Assembly (NCBI GenBank): GCA_027492585.1
Contig: JAPUEK010000029.1
Location: forward strand, 1-64,000
Direction: 5' to 3'
DNA from: Paracoccaceae bacterium
GTDB lineage: Bacteria; Pseudomonadota; Alphaproteobacteria; Rhodobacterales; Rhodobacteraceae
Length of the DNA stretch: 64,000 bases
The position numbers and the translations under genes are program-made. The notes beneath the pieces are model-generated. The model was not told where the DNA came from and did not search any database. It saw only the letters and a list, made by a program, of their open reading frames with translations. Shown piece by piece: positions 46,405 through 55,701 of this stretch; position 1 is the first letter of the stretch, and each line of letters begins with the position of its first letter.

Positions 46405-47724
46405 ATGGCCAAGATCTGTCTCATCGGCGCGGGCTCTACCGTCTTCGCGCAGAATATTCTCGGCGATGTGTTGTCGAACCCTGAACTGGCCGACAGCGAA
46501 ATCGCGCTCTTCGATATTGATGCGGAGCGGCTTTCCACCTCGGAGATCATGGCGCGGCGCATCGGCACCACGCTCGGGCTGAAGGGCCTCCGCGTCACCG
46601 CCACCACCAACCGCCGCGCGGCGCTGAAGGATGCGGATTTCGTGATCCTGATGATGCAGATCGGCGGCTACAAGCCCTCGACCGTCATCGACTTCGACAT
46701 TCCGAAGCAGTTTGGCCTGCGCCAGACCATCGCCGATACGCTGGGGGTCGGTGGCATCTTCCGGGCGCTGCGGACGATTCCGGTCGTGCTCGATATCGCC
46801 CGCGACATGGCCGAGGTCTGCCCCCGCGCGCTGATGATGAACTATGTCAACCCGATGGCCATGATCACCTGGGCGATGCAGGAATCCTATCCGCAGATCG
46901 CCTATGTCGGGCTGTGCCATTCGGTGCAGGAAACTTCCGGCCATCTGGCGCGGGTGCTGGGTGAGGATATCGCGCAGATCGACTACCGCAGCGCCGGGAT
47001 CAATCACGTCGCCTTCTTCAGCAAGTTCGAAAAGCGCCTGCCGGGGGGCGGTGTCGAGGATCTCTACCCGCGCCTGCGCGAAATCGCGGCCAGCGGCAAT
47101 TACCCCGAAGGCGACAAGGTGCGCTTTGCGGTGATGAAGCATTTCGGCTATTTCGTCACCGAAAGTTCGGAGCATTTCAGCGAATATACCCCGTGGTTCA
47201 TCAAGCGCGGGCGGGAGGACCTGATCGACCGCTTCCAGGTGCCGCTGGATGAATATATCCGCCGCTGCGAAGAACAGATCGCGGGCTGGCATGAACTGCG
47301 CGCCGAGCTGGAGGACGAGGCCGCCCCGATCGAGGTCTGCAAATCCAACGAATATGCCGCCTCCATCATTCATGGCATGGTGACCGGCACCAATCACCTC
47401 ATCTACGGCAATCTGCGGAACAACGGGCTGATCGACAACCTGCCCGCCAATGCTGCCGTGGAGGTCCCCTGCCATATCGACCGCAACGGCATCCAGCCGG
47501 TTCGCGTCGGCTCCGTTCCGCCGCAACTCGCCGCCATCATGCGGAGCCAGATCAACGTGCAGGAACTGACGGTTCTGGCCGCGCTGACGGGCAAGCGCGA
47601 CCACATCTATCACGCGGCCATGATGGACCCGCATACCGGGGCGGAGCTGTCGCTCGACGAGATCCGGGCGCTTTGCGACGCGCTGATAGCGGCGCATGGC
47701 AACTATCTGCCTGCATATCGGTAA
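46405..47724 (+). CDS. Glycoside hydrolase family 4 (MelA-like)
   Basis: 439-residue NAD+- and Mn2+-dependent glycosidase. The Rossmann loop is GAGSTVFAQN (8-17), the metal/active-site motif CHSVQ is at 171-175 and INHVAFF at 199-205 supplies a metal-ligand histidine. CHSVQ is the alpha-galactosidase/alpha-galacturonidase subtype signature, so a galacto-configured alpha-glycoside is likely. Cytoplasmic, hence acting on imported oligosaccharides. Nine bp after the SIS gene in the same operon. Confidence 0.9.
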   Translation: MAKICLIGAGSTVFAQNILGDVLSNPELADSEIALFDIDAERLSTSEIMARRIGTTLGLKGLRVTATTNRRAALKDADFVILMMQIGGYKPSTVIDFDIPKQFGLRQTIADTLGVGGIFRALRTIPVVLDIARDMAEVCPRALMMNYVNPMAMITWAMQESYPQIAYVGLCHSVQETSGHLARVLGEDIAQIDYRSAGINHVAFFSKFEKRLPGGGVEDLYPRLREIAASGNYPEGDKVRFAVMKHFGYFVTESSEHFSEYTPWFIKRGREDLIDRFQVPLDEYIRRCEEQIAGWHELRAELEDEAAPIEVCKSNEYAASIIHGMVTGTNHLIYGNLRNNGLIDNLPANAAVEVPCHIDRNGIQPVRVGSVPPQLAAIMRSQINVQELTVLAALTGKRDHIYHAAMMDPHTGAELSLDEIRALCDALIAAHGNYLPAYR

Positions 47725-47733
47725 GGGGCTGAG

Positions 47734-48789
47734 ATGGCGAAGGTTTCGATCAGCGACGTGACCAAGAGCTATGGCATTACCAAGGTGATGCACGGCGTCA
47801 GCTTCGAGGTGCAGGATGGTGAGTTCGTGGCGCTGGTCGGGCCTTCCGGTTGCGGCAAATCCACGCTTTTGCGGATGATCGCGGGGCTTGAGGACATCAC
47901 CTCGGGCCAGGTTTCCATCGGGGAGCGTGTCGTCAATGATGTCGAGCCGAAGGAGCGCGACATCGCCATGGTCTTCCAGAACTATGCGCTCTATCCGCAT
48001 ATGACCGTGGCCGAGAACATGGGGTTTTCGCTGCGCCTGCGTGGAACCCCCAAGGCGGAGGTCAGCCGCGCCGTGGCGGAGGCGGCGGAGATCCTCGGGC
48101 TGACGCCCTATCTCGCCCGTCATCCGAAGGCCCTTTCGGGGGGGCAGCGTCAGCGCGTCGCTATGGGGCGGGCCATCGTGCGTCATCCGGCGGTCTTCCT
48201 GTTCGATGAACCCCTGTCCAACCTCGATGCGGCCCTGCGGGTGCAGATGCGGGCGGAAATCCGCAATCTGCACGAACGGCTCGGCTCGACCTCGATCTTC
48301 GTGACCCATGATCAGGTGGAGGCGATGACCATGGCCGATCGGATCGTGGTCATGCGGGCCGGGCGGCTCGAACAGGCCGGGCCGCCGCTGGAACTTTACG
48401 ACCGCCCGGCCAATGCTTTTGTGGCGGGGTTCATCGGCTCGCCGGCGATGAACCTCCTGCCGGCGCAGGCTGCCGGGGGCCATGTGACGCTGGCGGATGG
48501 TTCGGTTCTGCCGATCACATCGGCGGCGGAGGGCGCAGTCCAATACGGCATCCGTCCCGAGCATCTGGATCTGGTGCCGCCGGAGACGCCGGGTGCGATG
48601 ACCGGCACCGTCGGGCTGATCGAAAGCACCGGAACGGCGATGTTCGTGGCCGTCCAGACGCAGGGGCCGAAGGTCAATGCCCTCTTCTCCGACCGGCCGG
48701 CTCTGCATCGCGGCGACAGGGTGGGTCTGCGTCCGAAAGCCGGACACAGCCATGTGTTTCATACCGGAACGGGGGAGCGTCTGGCATGA
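47734..48789 (+). CDS. Sugar ABC transporter ATP-binding protein (UgpC/MsmX type)
   Basis: 351-residue CUT1 ATPase: Walker [10 protein letters not shown], signature [16 protein letters not shown], Walker [13 protein letters not shown], and a C-terminal TOBE/OB regulatory domain after [10 protein letters not shown]. The only ATPase of the cluster, located between two complete binding-protein-plus-permease sets, so it may energise both, as MsmX does in Gram-positives. Overlaps the amidohydrolase gene by 4 bp. Confidence 0.93.
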   Translation: MAKVSISDVTKSYGITKVMHGVSFEVQDGEFVALVGPSGCGKSTLLRMIAGLEDITSGQVSIGERVVNDVEPKERDIAMVFQNYALYPHMTVAENMGFSLRLRGTPKAEVSRAVAEAAEILGLTPYLARHPKALSGGQRQRVAMGRAIVRHPAVFLFDEPLSNLDAALRVQMRAEIRNLHERLGSTSIFVTHDQVEAMTMADRIVVMRAGRLEQAGPPLELYDRPANAFVAGFIGSPAMNLLPAQAAGGHVTLADGSVLPITSAAEGAVQYGIRPEHLDLVPPETPGAMTGTVGLIESTGTAMFVAVQTQGPKVNALFSDRPALHRGDRVGLRPKAGHSHVFHTGTGERLA

Positions 48790-49874
48790 CCGGCGATCTG
48801 CCCCTGTCGCAATTCCGGCCGAGGTCGCGCCTTTCCGTGCCGGAAACCCGTATCACAAGGCCCGACCGCCCGTTCATCGACGCGCATAACCATCTCGGCG
48901 CCTTTGGCGGCGGCTGGGATCAGCGCGATCCGGCAGCCTTCTTTGCCCGGCTGGATGAGGCGGGCGCGGTTCACTATGTCGATCTGGATGGCGGCTGGGG
49001 CGAGGATGTGCTCGATGACCGCCTGCGTCGCTTCAAATCCCATGCGCCGGAGCGTTACCGTGTTTACGGCGGTGTCGATTGGGGCCGATGGGCGGAGGAA
49101 GGTCACGCCTTTGCCGAACGTTCGGCGGCGCGGCTCGCGGCTCAGGCGGCGCGCGGCGCGCAGGGGCTGAAAATCTGGAAGCCTTTCGGTCTCCATGTCA
49201 CCGACGACCGCGGGGCTCTGGCGAAGATCGACGATCCGCGGCTGGGTCCGATCTGGGCCAGGGCAGGGGAGCTTGGTCTGCCGGTGATGATCCATATCGC
49301 CGATCCCGTCGCCTTCTTCGACCCGTTGACGCCCGAGAACGAACGCTGGGATGAATTGCACGCCCATCCCGACTGGCACTTCCCCTCCCCGCCGTTTCCG
49401 CCTTTCGACGCGCTTCTTGGTGCCTTTGCCCGGCTGGTGCAGCGTCACCCCGCCACCACCTTCATCGGCGCCCATGTCGGCTGCTATGCGGAGAACCTCA
49501 CCTGGGTTTCGGACCTGATGGAGACCTGTCCGAACCTTTACGTCGATATTTCAGCCCGCATTTCGGAGCTTGGCCGCCAGCCCTATTCGGCACGGCGTTT
49601 CTTCCTGCGCCACGCGGACCGCATCCTCTTCGGCACCGATGCCGGACCCGATCTTGAAACCTATGCGATCTATGCCCGGTTCCTCGAAACCGGGGACGAA
49701 TATTTCAGCTACGGCCCCGGAGACAGTCCGGGTCAGGGCCGCTGGAGGATCTACGGCCTGCACCTGCCCGAAGACGTGCGAGAGAAGATCTACTTCGCCA
49801 ATGCCGCGCGGCTGTTCGGGCTGGAAACCGGCCCGATGCCGGAAGACACCACACATCAACAGGAAAGGACATGA
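48786..49874 (+). CDS. Amidohydrolase-2-type metal-dependent hydrolase
   Basis: 362-residue TIM-barrel hydrolase. The metal site starts with FIDAHNHLG (HxH), continues with [11 protein letters not shown] (Lys), VMIHIADP (His), [10 protein letters not shown] (His) and ends LFGTDAGPD (Asp). The family includes decarboxylases, lactonases and amidases. No signal peptide, so cytoplasmic. Inside an amino-sugar operon it could open a sugar lactone or remove an N-acyl group, but it is not a NagA/AgaA-type deacetylase. Confidence 0.82.
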   Translation: MTGDLPLSQFRPRSRLSVPETRITRPDRPFIDAHNHLGAFGGGWDQRDPAAFFARLDEAGAVHYVDLDGGWGEDVLDDRLRRFKSHAPERYRVYGGVDWGRWAEEGHAFAERSAARLAAQAARGAQGLKIWKPFGLHVTDDRGALAKIDDPRLGPIWARAGELGLPVMIHIADPVAFFDPLTPENERWDELHAHPDWHFPSPPFPPFDALLGAFARLVQRHPATTFIGAHVGCYAENLTWVSDLMETCPNLYVDISARISELGRQPYSARRFFLRHADRILFGTDAGPDLETYAIYARFLETGDEYFSYGPGDSPGQGRWRIYGLHLPEDVREKIYFANAARLFGLETGPMPEDTTHQQERT

Positions 49875-49875
49875 C

Positions 49876-51126
49876 ATGAGACTGTTCGCTTCGACCGCGC
49901 TTGCGCTTGCGCTCGGTCCCTTCGCTGCGGCGGCACAGACTGACATCACCTTCCAGCTCTGGGGCAGCCCGCAGGAAGGCGAGGTCTGGGCGCGGGTCGC
50001 CGAGGCCTTCCACGCCGGGCATCCCGATATCAACGTCAAGGTCGAAGTGGCCGATTGGGACAGCTACTGGGAAAAGCTGCGCGTCCTCGTCTCGGGCGGC
50101 ACGCCGCCGGATGTCTTCGCCATGGATGCGCCGCTTTATCCTGACTGGCAGTCGCGCGGAGCGCTTCTGAACCTGCAACCCTATCTCGATGCCGACCCTT
50201 CGGCACTGGACGGGGTGTTCCCGCTCACGCTGGAGGCCTACAAGACCAAGGACGGCTATTTCGGCCTGCCGCGCGATTTCCAGGCGATCGTCCTTTACTA
50301 CAACAAGGACATGTTCGATGCCGCCGGGGTCGCCTATCCGACCGACGACTGGAGCTGGGATGACCTGCGCGCGGCGGCCAAGGCGCTGACCCTCGACAAG
50401 GACGGCAACGGCAAGACGGATCAATGGGGTTTCTGGGCGGAAGCCTATGATCAGGAACCGTTCTGGGGCAGCGTGATCTGGTCCTATGGCGGGGATATCG
50501 TCGATGCGCCGGCCGGAAAGACACTGATCGGCAGCGATGCGGCGGCGGCGGGCTTTGAATTCATCCGCGCCATGTGGCTGGACGACAAATCCATGCCGAC
50601 CCAGAGCCAGCTTGCCCAGTTCGGCTATGACGGCTTCCTGTCGGGCATCTCGGCCATGGGGGTTTCGGGCCATTGGTCGGTGCCGGATTACGCGGCGGCA
50701 GGGCTGAACTTCGATGTGGCGCCGCTGCCGAAAGGTCCTGCCGGGCGCGCAACCGGGGTGAACAGCGCGGGCTTCGTCATCTCCGCCAGGACGCCCAATC
50801 CCGATGCCGCCTGGCAGTTCGTGAAATTCGCCACGGGAGAGGTGGGCCAGACCGAGCTTGCCAAGCTCGGCTTTGCCGTGCCGATCCGCGAAAGCGTGGC
50901 GAAAAGCGACGCCTATCTGAAGCAGGCCGTTCCGATCCGGCACCAGTTGTTCGTCGATGCGCTTGCCTATGCGCGCACCAAGCCCGTGTTCCGCGGCTAC
51001 GAGGACTGGGCCTCGGCGGTCGGGGATGCGCTTGCGACGATCTGGGACGGGGATGCCGATGTCGCCGATGCTCTGGCGCAGGCGGTGAAAGATGGCGATG
51101 CCGCGCTTGCCAAGGCCGCGGAATAG
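49876..51126 (+). CDS. ABC transporter family-1 binding protein (set 2)
   Basis: 416-residue periplasmic binding protein with a Sec signal peptide (MRLFASTALALALGPFAAAA) and a UgpB/MalE-like body (ITFQLWGSPQEGEVWARVAE, IVLYYNKDMFDAAGV). The cluster's second binding protein, only distantly similar to the first, suggesting a different ligand, perhaps a different chain length or acetylation state. Start 49876 follows the preceding gene by one base. Confidence 0.91.
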   Translation: MRLFASTALALALGPFAAAAQTDITFQLWGSPQEGEVWARVAEAFHAGHPDINVKVEVADWDSYWEKLRVLVSGGTPPDVFAMDAPLYPDWQSRGALLNLQPYLDADPSALDGVFPLTLEAYKTKDGYFGLPRDFQAIVLYYNKDMFDAAGVAYPTDDWSWDDLRAAAKALTLDKDGNGKTDQWGFWAEAYDQEPFWGSVIWSYGGDIVDAPAGKTLIGSDAAAAGFEFIRAMWLDDKSMPTQSQLAQFGYDGFLSGISAMGVSGHWSVPDYAAAGLNFDVAPLPKGPAGRATGVNSAGFVISARTPNPDAAWQFVKFATGEVGQTELAKLGFAVPIRESVAKSDAYLKQAVPIRHQLFVDALAYARTKPVFRGYEDWASAVGDALATIWDGDADVADALAQAVKDGDAALAKAAE

Positions 51127-51134
51127 GGGCGGGC

Positions 51135-52016
51135 ATGAACGGTCTTCGTCCGCTCGGCCGGGAAAAGCTGTGGGTGCTGGTGCTTCTGGCACCCACGCTG
51201 CTTGGCCTCCTGCTCGGCACGTTCGGGGCGATTTTCTCGACCCTCGGGCTTTCCGTCTTCGACTGGGACCTGCTGACGAAGCCCGAATTCGTCGGGTTGC
51301 AGAATTATGCCGAACTGCCGGAAAGCCGGCTTTTCGGGAAGGCGCTGTGGAATACGGTGACCTTCTCGGCGCTCTATGTGCCGCTGGTCATGGCGGCGTC
51401 CTTCTGTGTCGCGCTTCTGCTGAACCGGGGGGTGCGGGGCGAAAAGCTGTTCCGGGTGCTCTATTTCCTGCCCGTGGTCTCTTCGCCCACCGCCGTCGGC
51501 CTCCTTTGGATCTGGATCTATTCCGAGGACAACGGCGTGCTGAACGCCATGCTCGGGATGCTCGGGGTGGAGCCGGTCAAATGGCTGGGCGCCAAGATGG
51601 TGCTCTGGTCGGTGGTGATCGCCAACACCTGGGGGGCCATCGGCGAGGGGATGATCATTTTCCTCGCCGGGCTCCAGGCCATCCCGCGCGAGCATTACGA
51701 GGTCGCCCGGCTCGATGGGGCGACCACCTGGCAGCGGCTCTTCTACGTCACCCTGCCCGCCATGGCGCCAAGCCTGTTCTTCCAGGCGGTTCTGGCGACG
51801 ATCCACGCCTTTCAGGCCTTCGACTACATCTATATCCTGACGCGGACCGGCAATGGCAATTCCTCCTTTCCGACGCTGGTGTTCTCGATCTACCGCGAAG
51901 GCTTCCGCTTCTTCCGCATGGGGGATGCCGCCGCGCAGGCGGTGGTGCTGACCCTGATCATTCTGGGCTTCACCTGGGTCTATTTCCGGATGCAGCGACG
52001 CTGGGGGACGACATGA
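51135..52016 (+). CDS. Sugar ABC transporter permease (set 2, MalF-like)
   Basis: 293-residue permease with six membrane segments and coupling loop IPREHYEVARLDGATTWQRL. ATG 51135 follows a GGGGCGGG stretch eight bases after the binding-protein stop. Overlaps the next permease by ATGA. Confidence 0.92.
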   Translation: MNGLRPLGREKLWVLVLLAPTLLGLLLGTFGAIFSTLGLSVFDWDLLTKPEFVGLQNYAELPESRLFGKALWNTVTFSALYVPLVMAASFCVALLLNRGVRGEKLFRVLYFLPVVSSPTAVGLLWIWIYSEDNGVLNAMLGMLGVEPVKWLGAKMVLWSVVIANTWGAIGEGMIIFLAGLQAIPREHYEVARLDGATTWQRLFYVTLPAMAPSLFFQAVLATIHAFQAFDYIYILTRTGNGNSSFPTLVFSIYREGFRFFRMGDAAAQAVVLTLIILGFTWVYFRMQRRWGTT

Positions 52017-52831
52017 AGCTGAAACCGGCCGATCTTCTGGCTTTCGCCGTCCTTCTTGCCGGGGCGCTGATGATGGTGGCGCCCTTTGTGTGGATGATCT
52101 CCACCTCGCTGAAACCCGCGGCCGAACAGTTCGACATGAGGCTGATCCCCGCGACGCCGACACCGGAGAACTATTCCAGGATTTTCGAGCTGATGCCCTT
52201 CCACCTGCTGCTGTGGAATTCGGTCAAGATCGCGGCGATCTCGACCTTCGGGCAACTGCTGACCTGTTCGATGGCGGCCTTCGTCTTTGCGACCGTGCGG
52301 TTTCCGGGGCGGAACCTGCTGTTCGTGATCCTTCTGATCACGCTGATGATCCCCGCGCAGATCACCTCGATCCCGCAATTCATCATCTTCAAGGCACTCG
52401 GTCTCTATGGCACGCAGGCGCCGCTTTACCTGCCGAGCTTCATGGGCGGGGCCTTCGGCACCTTTCTCATGCGGCAGTATTTCCAGACCATCCCGATGGA
52501 GCTGGCGGAAGCGGCGCGGATCGACGGCGCCAGCCTGATCCGGATCTTCTTCACCATCTATCTGCCGCTGTCGAAACCCGCCCTTGCGGCCTTTGCGATC
52601 TTTGCCTTCCTGTTTTCGTGGAACGATCTGTTTTCGGCGCTGATCTATCTGCCCTCGGATCTGGAGCAGACCACGCTGACCGTCGGGCTGGCCCTGTTCC
52701 AGACCCAATATGCGGCGCAATGGCCGCTGATGATGTCTGCGGCCCTCGTCTCGGTGGCGCCGATGATCCTCGTGTTCATTCTGGCGCAGCGCCACTTTGT
52801 CAGTGGCGTCGCGGCAAGCGGCCTGAAGTGA
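52013..52831 (+). CDS. Sugar ABC transporter permease (set 2, MalG-like)
   Basis: 272-residue permease with six membrane segments and coupling loop IPMELAEAARIDGASLIRIF. Followed 11 bp later by the secreted GH114 gene, linking this transporter to extracellular polymer cleavage. Confidence 0.92.
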   Translation: MKLKPADLLAFAVLLAGALMMVAPFVWMISTSLKPAAEQFDMRLIPATPTPENYSRIFELMPFHLLLWNSVKIAAISTFGQLLTCSMAAFVFATVRFPGRNLLFVILLITLMIPAQITSIPQFIIFKALGLYGTQAPLYLPSFMGGAFGTFLMRQYFQTIPMELAEAARIDGASLIRIFFTIYLPLSKPALAAFAIFAFLFSWNDLFSALIYLPSDLEQTTLTVGLALFQTQYAAQWPLMMSAALVSVAPMILVFILAQRHFVSGVAASGLK

Positions 52832-52842
52832 AGGGAAACGCG

Positions 52843-53622
52843 ATGCGTCTTTTGCCCGGTCTTGCTCTCGCCCTTCTGGCGGCGCCGGTTCTGGCCCAGA
52901 CCGGACCCTTGCCGGAGGGTGGGGTGGCCGACTATCAGCTGGGCGGCGGGTATCCGCCTCCGTCCGGCGTCACCATTGTCGTGCGCGACAGTACGGACAC
53001 ACCCGAGCCGGGCTACTTCAACATCTGCTATGTCAACGGTTTCCAGACCCAGCCGGGCGACACCTGGCCGAAGGACCTTCTGGTGCGCGGTGCGGATGGC
53101 GAGCCGCTGGCGGATGAGGGCTGGCCGGACGAGTTCCTGCTCGACACGTCGACCGAAGCGGCCCGGCGGGCCAATCTTGAGCGTCTTGCCCCGGCATTGG
53201 AGGCCTGCGCGAAGAAGGGCTTCAGCGCGGTCGAGTTCGACAATCTGGACAGTTACACCCGGTCGGGCGGCCGTCTGGAGATGGAGGATGCCCTCGCCTT
53301 CGCCAAGCTTCTGGTCGGCGCCGCGCGCGCGCTCGGCCTGCCGGCCGGTCAGAAGAACAACGCGGAATTCGGGACCCGTGGCCGAGACGAGGTGGGCTTT
53401 GCCTTCGCCGTCGCCGAGGAATGTCACGTCTGGCAGGAATGTGCGGCCTATACCGGGGTCTATGGCCGCGGACAGGTGCTCGGCATCGAATATGCCGGCG
53501 AGCTGCGCGGCACCTTTGCCGAGGCCTGTGCCGATCCGGCGCGTCCCGGCAGCCTGATCCTGCGAGACAGGCTCCTGAAACCCGCCGGGGCGGAGGGCCA
53601 TGTCTTCGACGCCTGCCGCTAG
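52843..53622 (+). CDS. GH114-like endo-alpha-1,4-polygalactosaminidase
   Basis: 259-residue secreted protein: signal peptide MRLLPGLALALLAAPVLAQ, then a compact TIM-barrel domain of the glycoside hydrolase 114 type (VADYQLGGGYPPP, FNICYVNGFQTQ, KGFSAVEFDNLDSY at 125-138 with Glu131 and Asp133, AGQKNNAEF). Characterised relatives cut alpha-1,4-linked galactosamine polymers, including the hydrolase domains related to PelA and fungal Ega3. Several cysteines may form disulfides. Last gene of the cluster; the probable extracytoplasmic first step. Confidence 0.82.
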   Translation: MRLLPGLALALLAAPVLAQTGPLPEGGVADYQLGGGYPPPSGVTIVVRDSTDTPEPGYFNICYVNGFQTQPGDTWPKDLLVRGADGEPLADEGWPDEFLLDTSTEAARRANLERLAPALEACAKKGFSAVEFDNLDSYTRSGGRLEMEDALAFAKLLVGAARALGLPAGQKNNAEFGTRGRDEVGFAFAVAEECHVWQECAAYTGVYGRGQVLGIEYAGELRGTFAEACADPARPGSLILRDRLLKPAGAEGHVFDACR

Positions 53623-53693
53623 GCGCTGACACGGAACGGCAGGTCTTTGCGGGCTTGCGGGGCGGCACAACATGCCTATCGTATTCTTGGCCG

Positions 53694-55508
53694 ATGACCC
53701 CGCAGCGCCCGAAGGAAAACCGAACAGCCGTGGACCCGATGTCGCAAATCCTGTCCCTGCGGGATGTCGCAAGCCAGATCGACGCCTGCAACGATCTGGA
53801 GGCGACGCTGAAGTGCCTCATCGCCGCGACCTGTCGCCATGCGGGCTGGGCCATGGGCTCCATCATGGCAATCGACGCGCAGGGGGGCTACGCGCAGGTT
53901 CTGGCCCGCCATGACCCGACACTGATCGCCGCGCAACTGGCCGACAGATGGGCGCTCGCTTCCAGCCCGACGCTGGTGGCGCTGAGGCGCAACGAGCCGG
54001 TCCATATCCGCGATGCCCATTTCGCCGACGCCTATCCGGGCTACCGGCAGGATGCCCGCGACCGCGACTATCGCACGGTTCTGGTGCTGCCGATGAACTG
54101 CAAAGATGCGCTCGACCGCCCGATGGTGCTGACGGTGATCTCGCGGCAGGTGAAGGAGGTGGCGGAGGCCGATCTGGCCCTCCTCGGCACGATCATCCAT
54201 CTCGGTTCCATTGCTGTCGAGCGCACGCACCGGCAGGCGGTGCAGATGCGGGTGACGGAAGGGCTGCGGCAGGCACTGGCCCGCCAGACGCAGCTTCTGG
54301 ACCATCTGCTGGGCGAGGGGTCGCTTGGCGTGCTCGCGGAAAGGGTCGGGGCGCTTTTCCCCGATCCGGTGCTGGTGGTCGATCTTGGCGACAAGCGGAT
54401 CATCGCTGGCCGCTCTCCCGATCCGGCGCTTTTCAGCGACGAGGATTGGCAGATCGCCGTCGTCACGCGCCACAGCCGCCCGATCCTGCGGGCGGCGCAG
54501 GAGGGTCTCTCGGGTCCGTTTGCGCTGCGGCTGTCCGATCCGGGGCGGGAGATCGTGCTGCCGGCCCATATCGAACCCCTGTTCGTGGGCGCGCAACTTT
54601 CCGGCGCGCTGATCCTTTTCCCGGCGGAAGGTCGCGCCGGCGCTACCGATCTGCCGCTTCTGGAAAGCGCGCGGTTGGCGCTGAGCCTGCAACTCATGCA
54701 CAACCATGTCCTCGCGCGGTCCGAAACCCATGTTCTTTCCGATCTTTTCCGGGATCTGGTGGAGGGGCGCTGGAAAGCCCTGGCCGACATCCAGAAACGC
54801 GCCCATCACACCGGGCTCAATCTGCTGGAGGACCAGCAGATGATCGTGCTGGATTTCGCGGGCCATGCCGGAACGCAGGGCGCGAGACTGACCGAGTTCA
54901 AGCGCATCGTGATGCGTGTCTCGCCGCCGGATGCGGCGGCTGCGGTGATCGTCGCGCTTGATGACCGTATCGCCTGCCTGCTGCCTGCCGATACCGAATT
55001 CCGCCGCAACCGTATCCGAAGCTTCGCCGAGACATTGGCCGCCGAACTGGGCCGCACGATCGAAAAGCCGCCTGTCGTCGTGCTGGGTGGCCTGTGCCGC
55101 GCGCCCGAGGATTATGCGGTGACATGGAAGCGCTGCGATCGCCTGATTGGAATCGCACGGACCTTCGGGCTGAACGGGGTGCTGATGACCAGTGGCTCCG
55201 GCCCGCTTGAGATGCTGGTTGCGGCGCTCGAAGCGGGCGAGTTGCGGAGCTATATTGATCAGAGCATCGGCCCGATTGCCCGATACGACCTTGAGCACGG
55301 CACGGCCTATCTGGACACGCTGGCCGCCTTCCTGCGCGAGGGATGCCGCGCCCAGCCCTGTGCGGATGCGATGGGCCTGCATGTTTCGACCCTGCGCTAC
55401 CGGCTGGCGCGGCTGTCCGAGCTTTTCGGGGTCGAGATCGACTCGCCGGAGAAAAGGTTCGATCTGGAGCTGGCCATCCGGTTGCAGATGATCACCCGCA
55501 GCGAGTAG
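53694..55508 (+). CDS. PucR-type transcriptional regulator with GAF domain
   Basis: 604 residues from ATG 53694 (a start at 53739, MSQILSLRDVASQI, is equally possible). An N-terminal GAF-like domain (about 15-175, GWAMGSIMAIDAQGGYAQVL) and a middle sensor/GGDEF-like region precede the C-terminal PucR helix-turn-helix (AYLDTLAAFLREGCRAQPCA, HVSTLRYRLARLSELFGVEI). Such proteins activate amino-acid, purine or polyamine catabolism. It is transcribed toward the amino-acid ABC transporter, which it probably controls. Frame extension to 53421 overlaps the GH114 gene and is rejected. Confidence 0.86.
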   Translation: MTPQRPKENRTAVDPMSQILSLRDVASQIDACNDLEATLKCLIAATCRHAGWAMGSIMAIDAQGGYAQVLARHDPTLIAAQLADRWALASSPTLVALRRNEPVHIRDAHFADAYPGYRQDARDRDYRTVLVLPMNCKDALDRPMVLTVISRQVKEVAEADLALLGTIIHLGSIAVERTHRQAVQMRVTEGLRQALARQTQLLDHLLGEGSLGVLAERVGALFPDPVLVVDLGDKRIIAGRSPDPALFSDEDWQIAVVTRHSRPILRAAQEGLSGPFALRLSDPGREIVLPAHIEPLFVGAQLSGALILFPAEGRAGATDLPLLESARLALSLQLMHNHVLARSETHVLSDLFRDLVEGRWKALADIQKRAHHTGLNLLEDQQMIVLDFAGHAGTQGARLTEFKRIVMRVSPPDAAAAVIVALDDRIACLLPADTEFRRNRIRSFAETLAAELGRTIEKPPVVVLGGLCRAPEDYAVTWKRCDRLIGIARTFGLNGVLMTSGSGPLEMLVAALEAGELRSYIDQSIGPIARYDLEHGTAYLDTLAAFLREGCRAQPCADAMGLHVSTLRYRLARLSELFGVEIDSPEKRFDLELAIRLQMITRSE

Positions 55509-55547
55509 GTGGGCAGGGCAAGCCTGCGGTGGATTGTCCTGTGATCA

Positions 55548-55640
55548 GCAGGAGTAATCCGGAATTCCTCCTGCGGTCCGGCGGATGATTTCGGGTGGCG
55601 GGCCGGATCAAGAATAGGGATCGGACCGCATCATGGTCCG
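55548..55640. promoter_or_regulatory. Inverted repeats in the regulatory gap before the amino-acid transporter
   Basis: GCAGGAG (55548-55554) mirrors CTCCTGC (55568-55574) with the palindrome GGAATTCC (55561-55568) at its right side, and CGGACC (55622-55627) mirrors GGTCCG (55635-55640). They lie in the 193-bp gap between the PucR gene and the binding-protein gene, as expected for operators or a terminator plus promoter. Confidence 0.45.
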
Positions 55641-55701
55641 CTTCCGGGCAAAGCCGACAGCAAGATCGCCCCGGTCTGCAACACAGAGAGGGATCAATCA
55701 G

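Noticed and set aside
39293-53622. Interpretation as a simple melibiose/raffinose (MelA) cluster
   Set aside because: GH4 alone would fit, but the SIS, BadF-kinase, AgaZ-like and GH114 genes point to amino sugars rather than neutral galactosides.
53421-53693. N-terminal extension of the PucR regulator
   Set aside because: Overlaps the GH114 gene in another frame, Arg-rich and motif-free.
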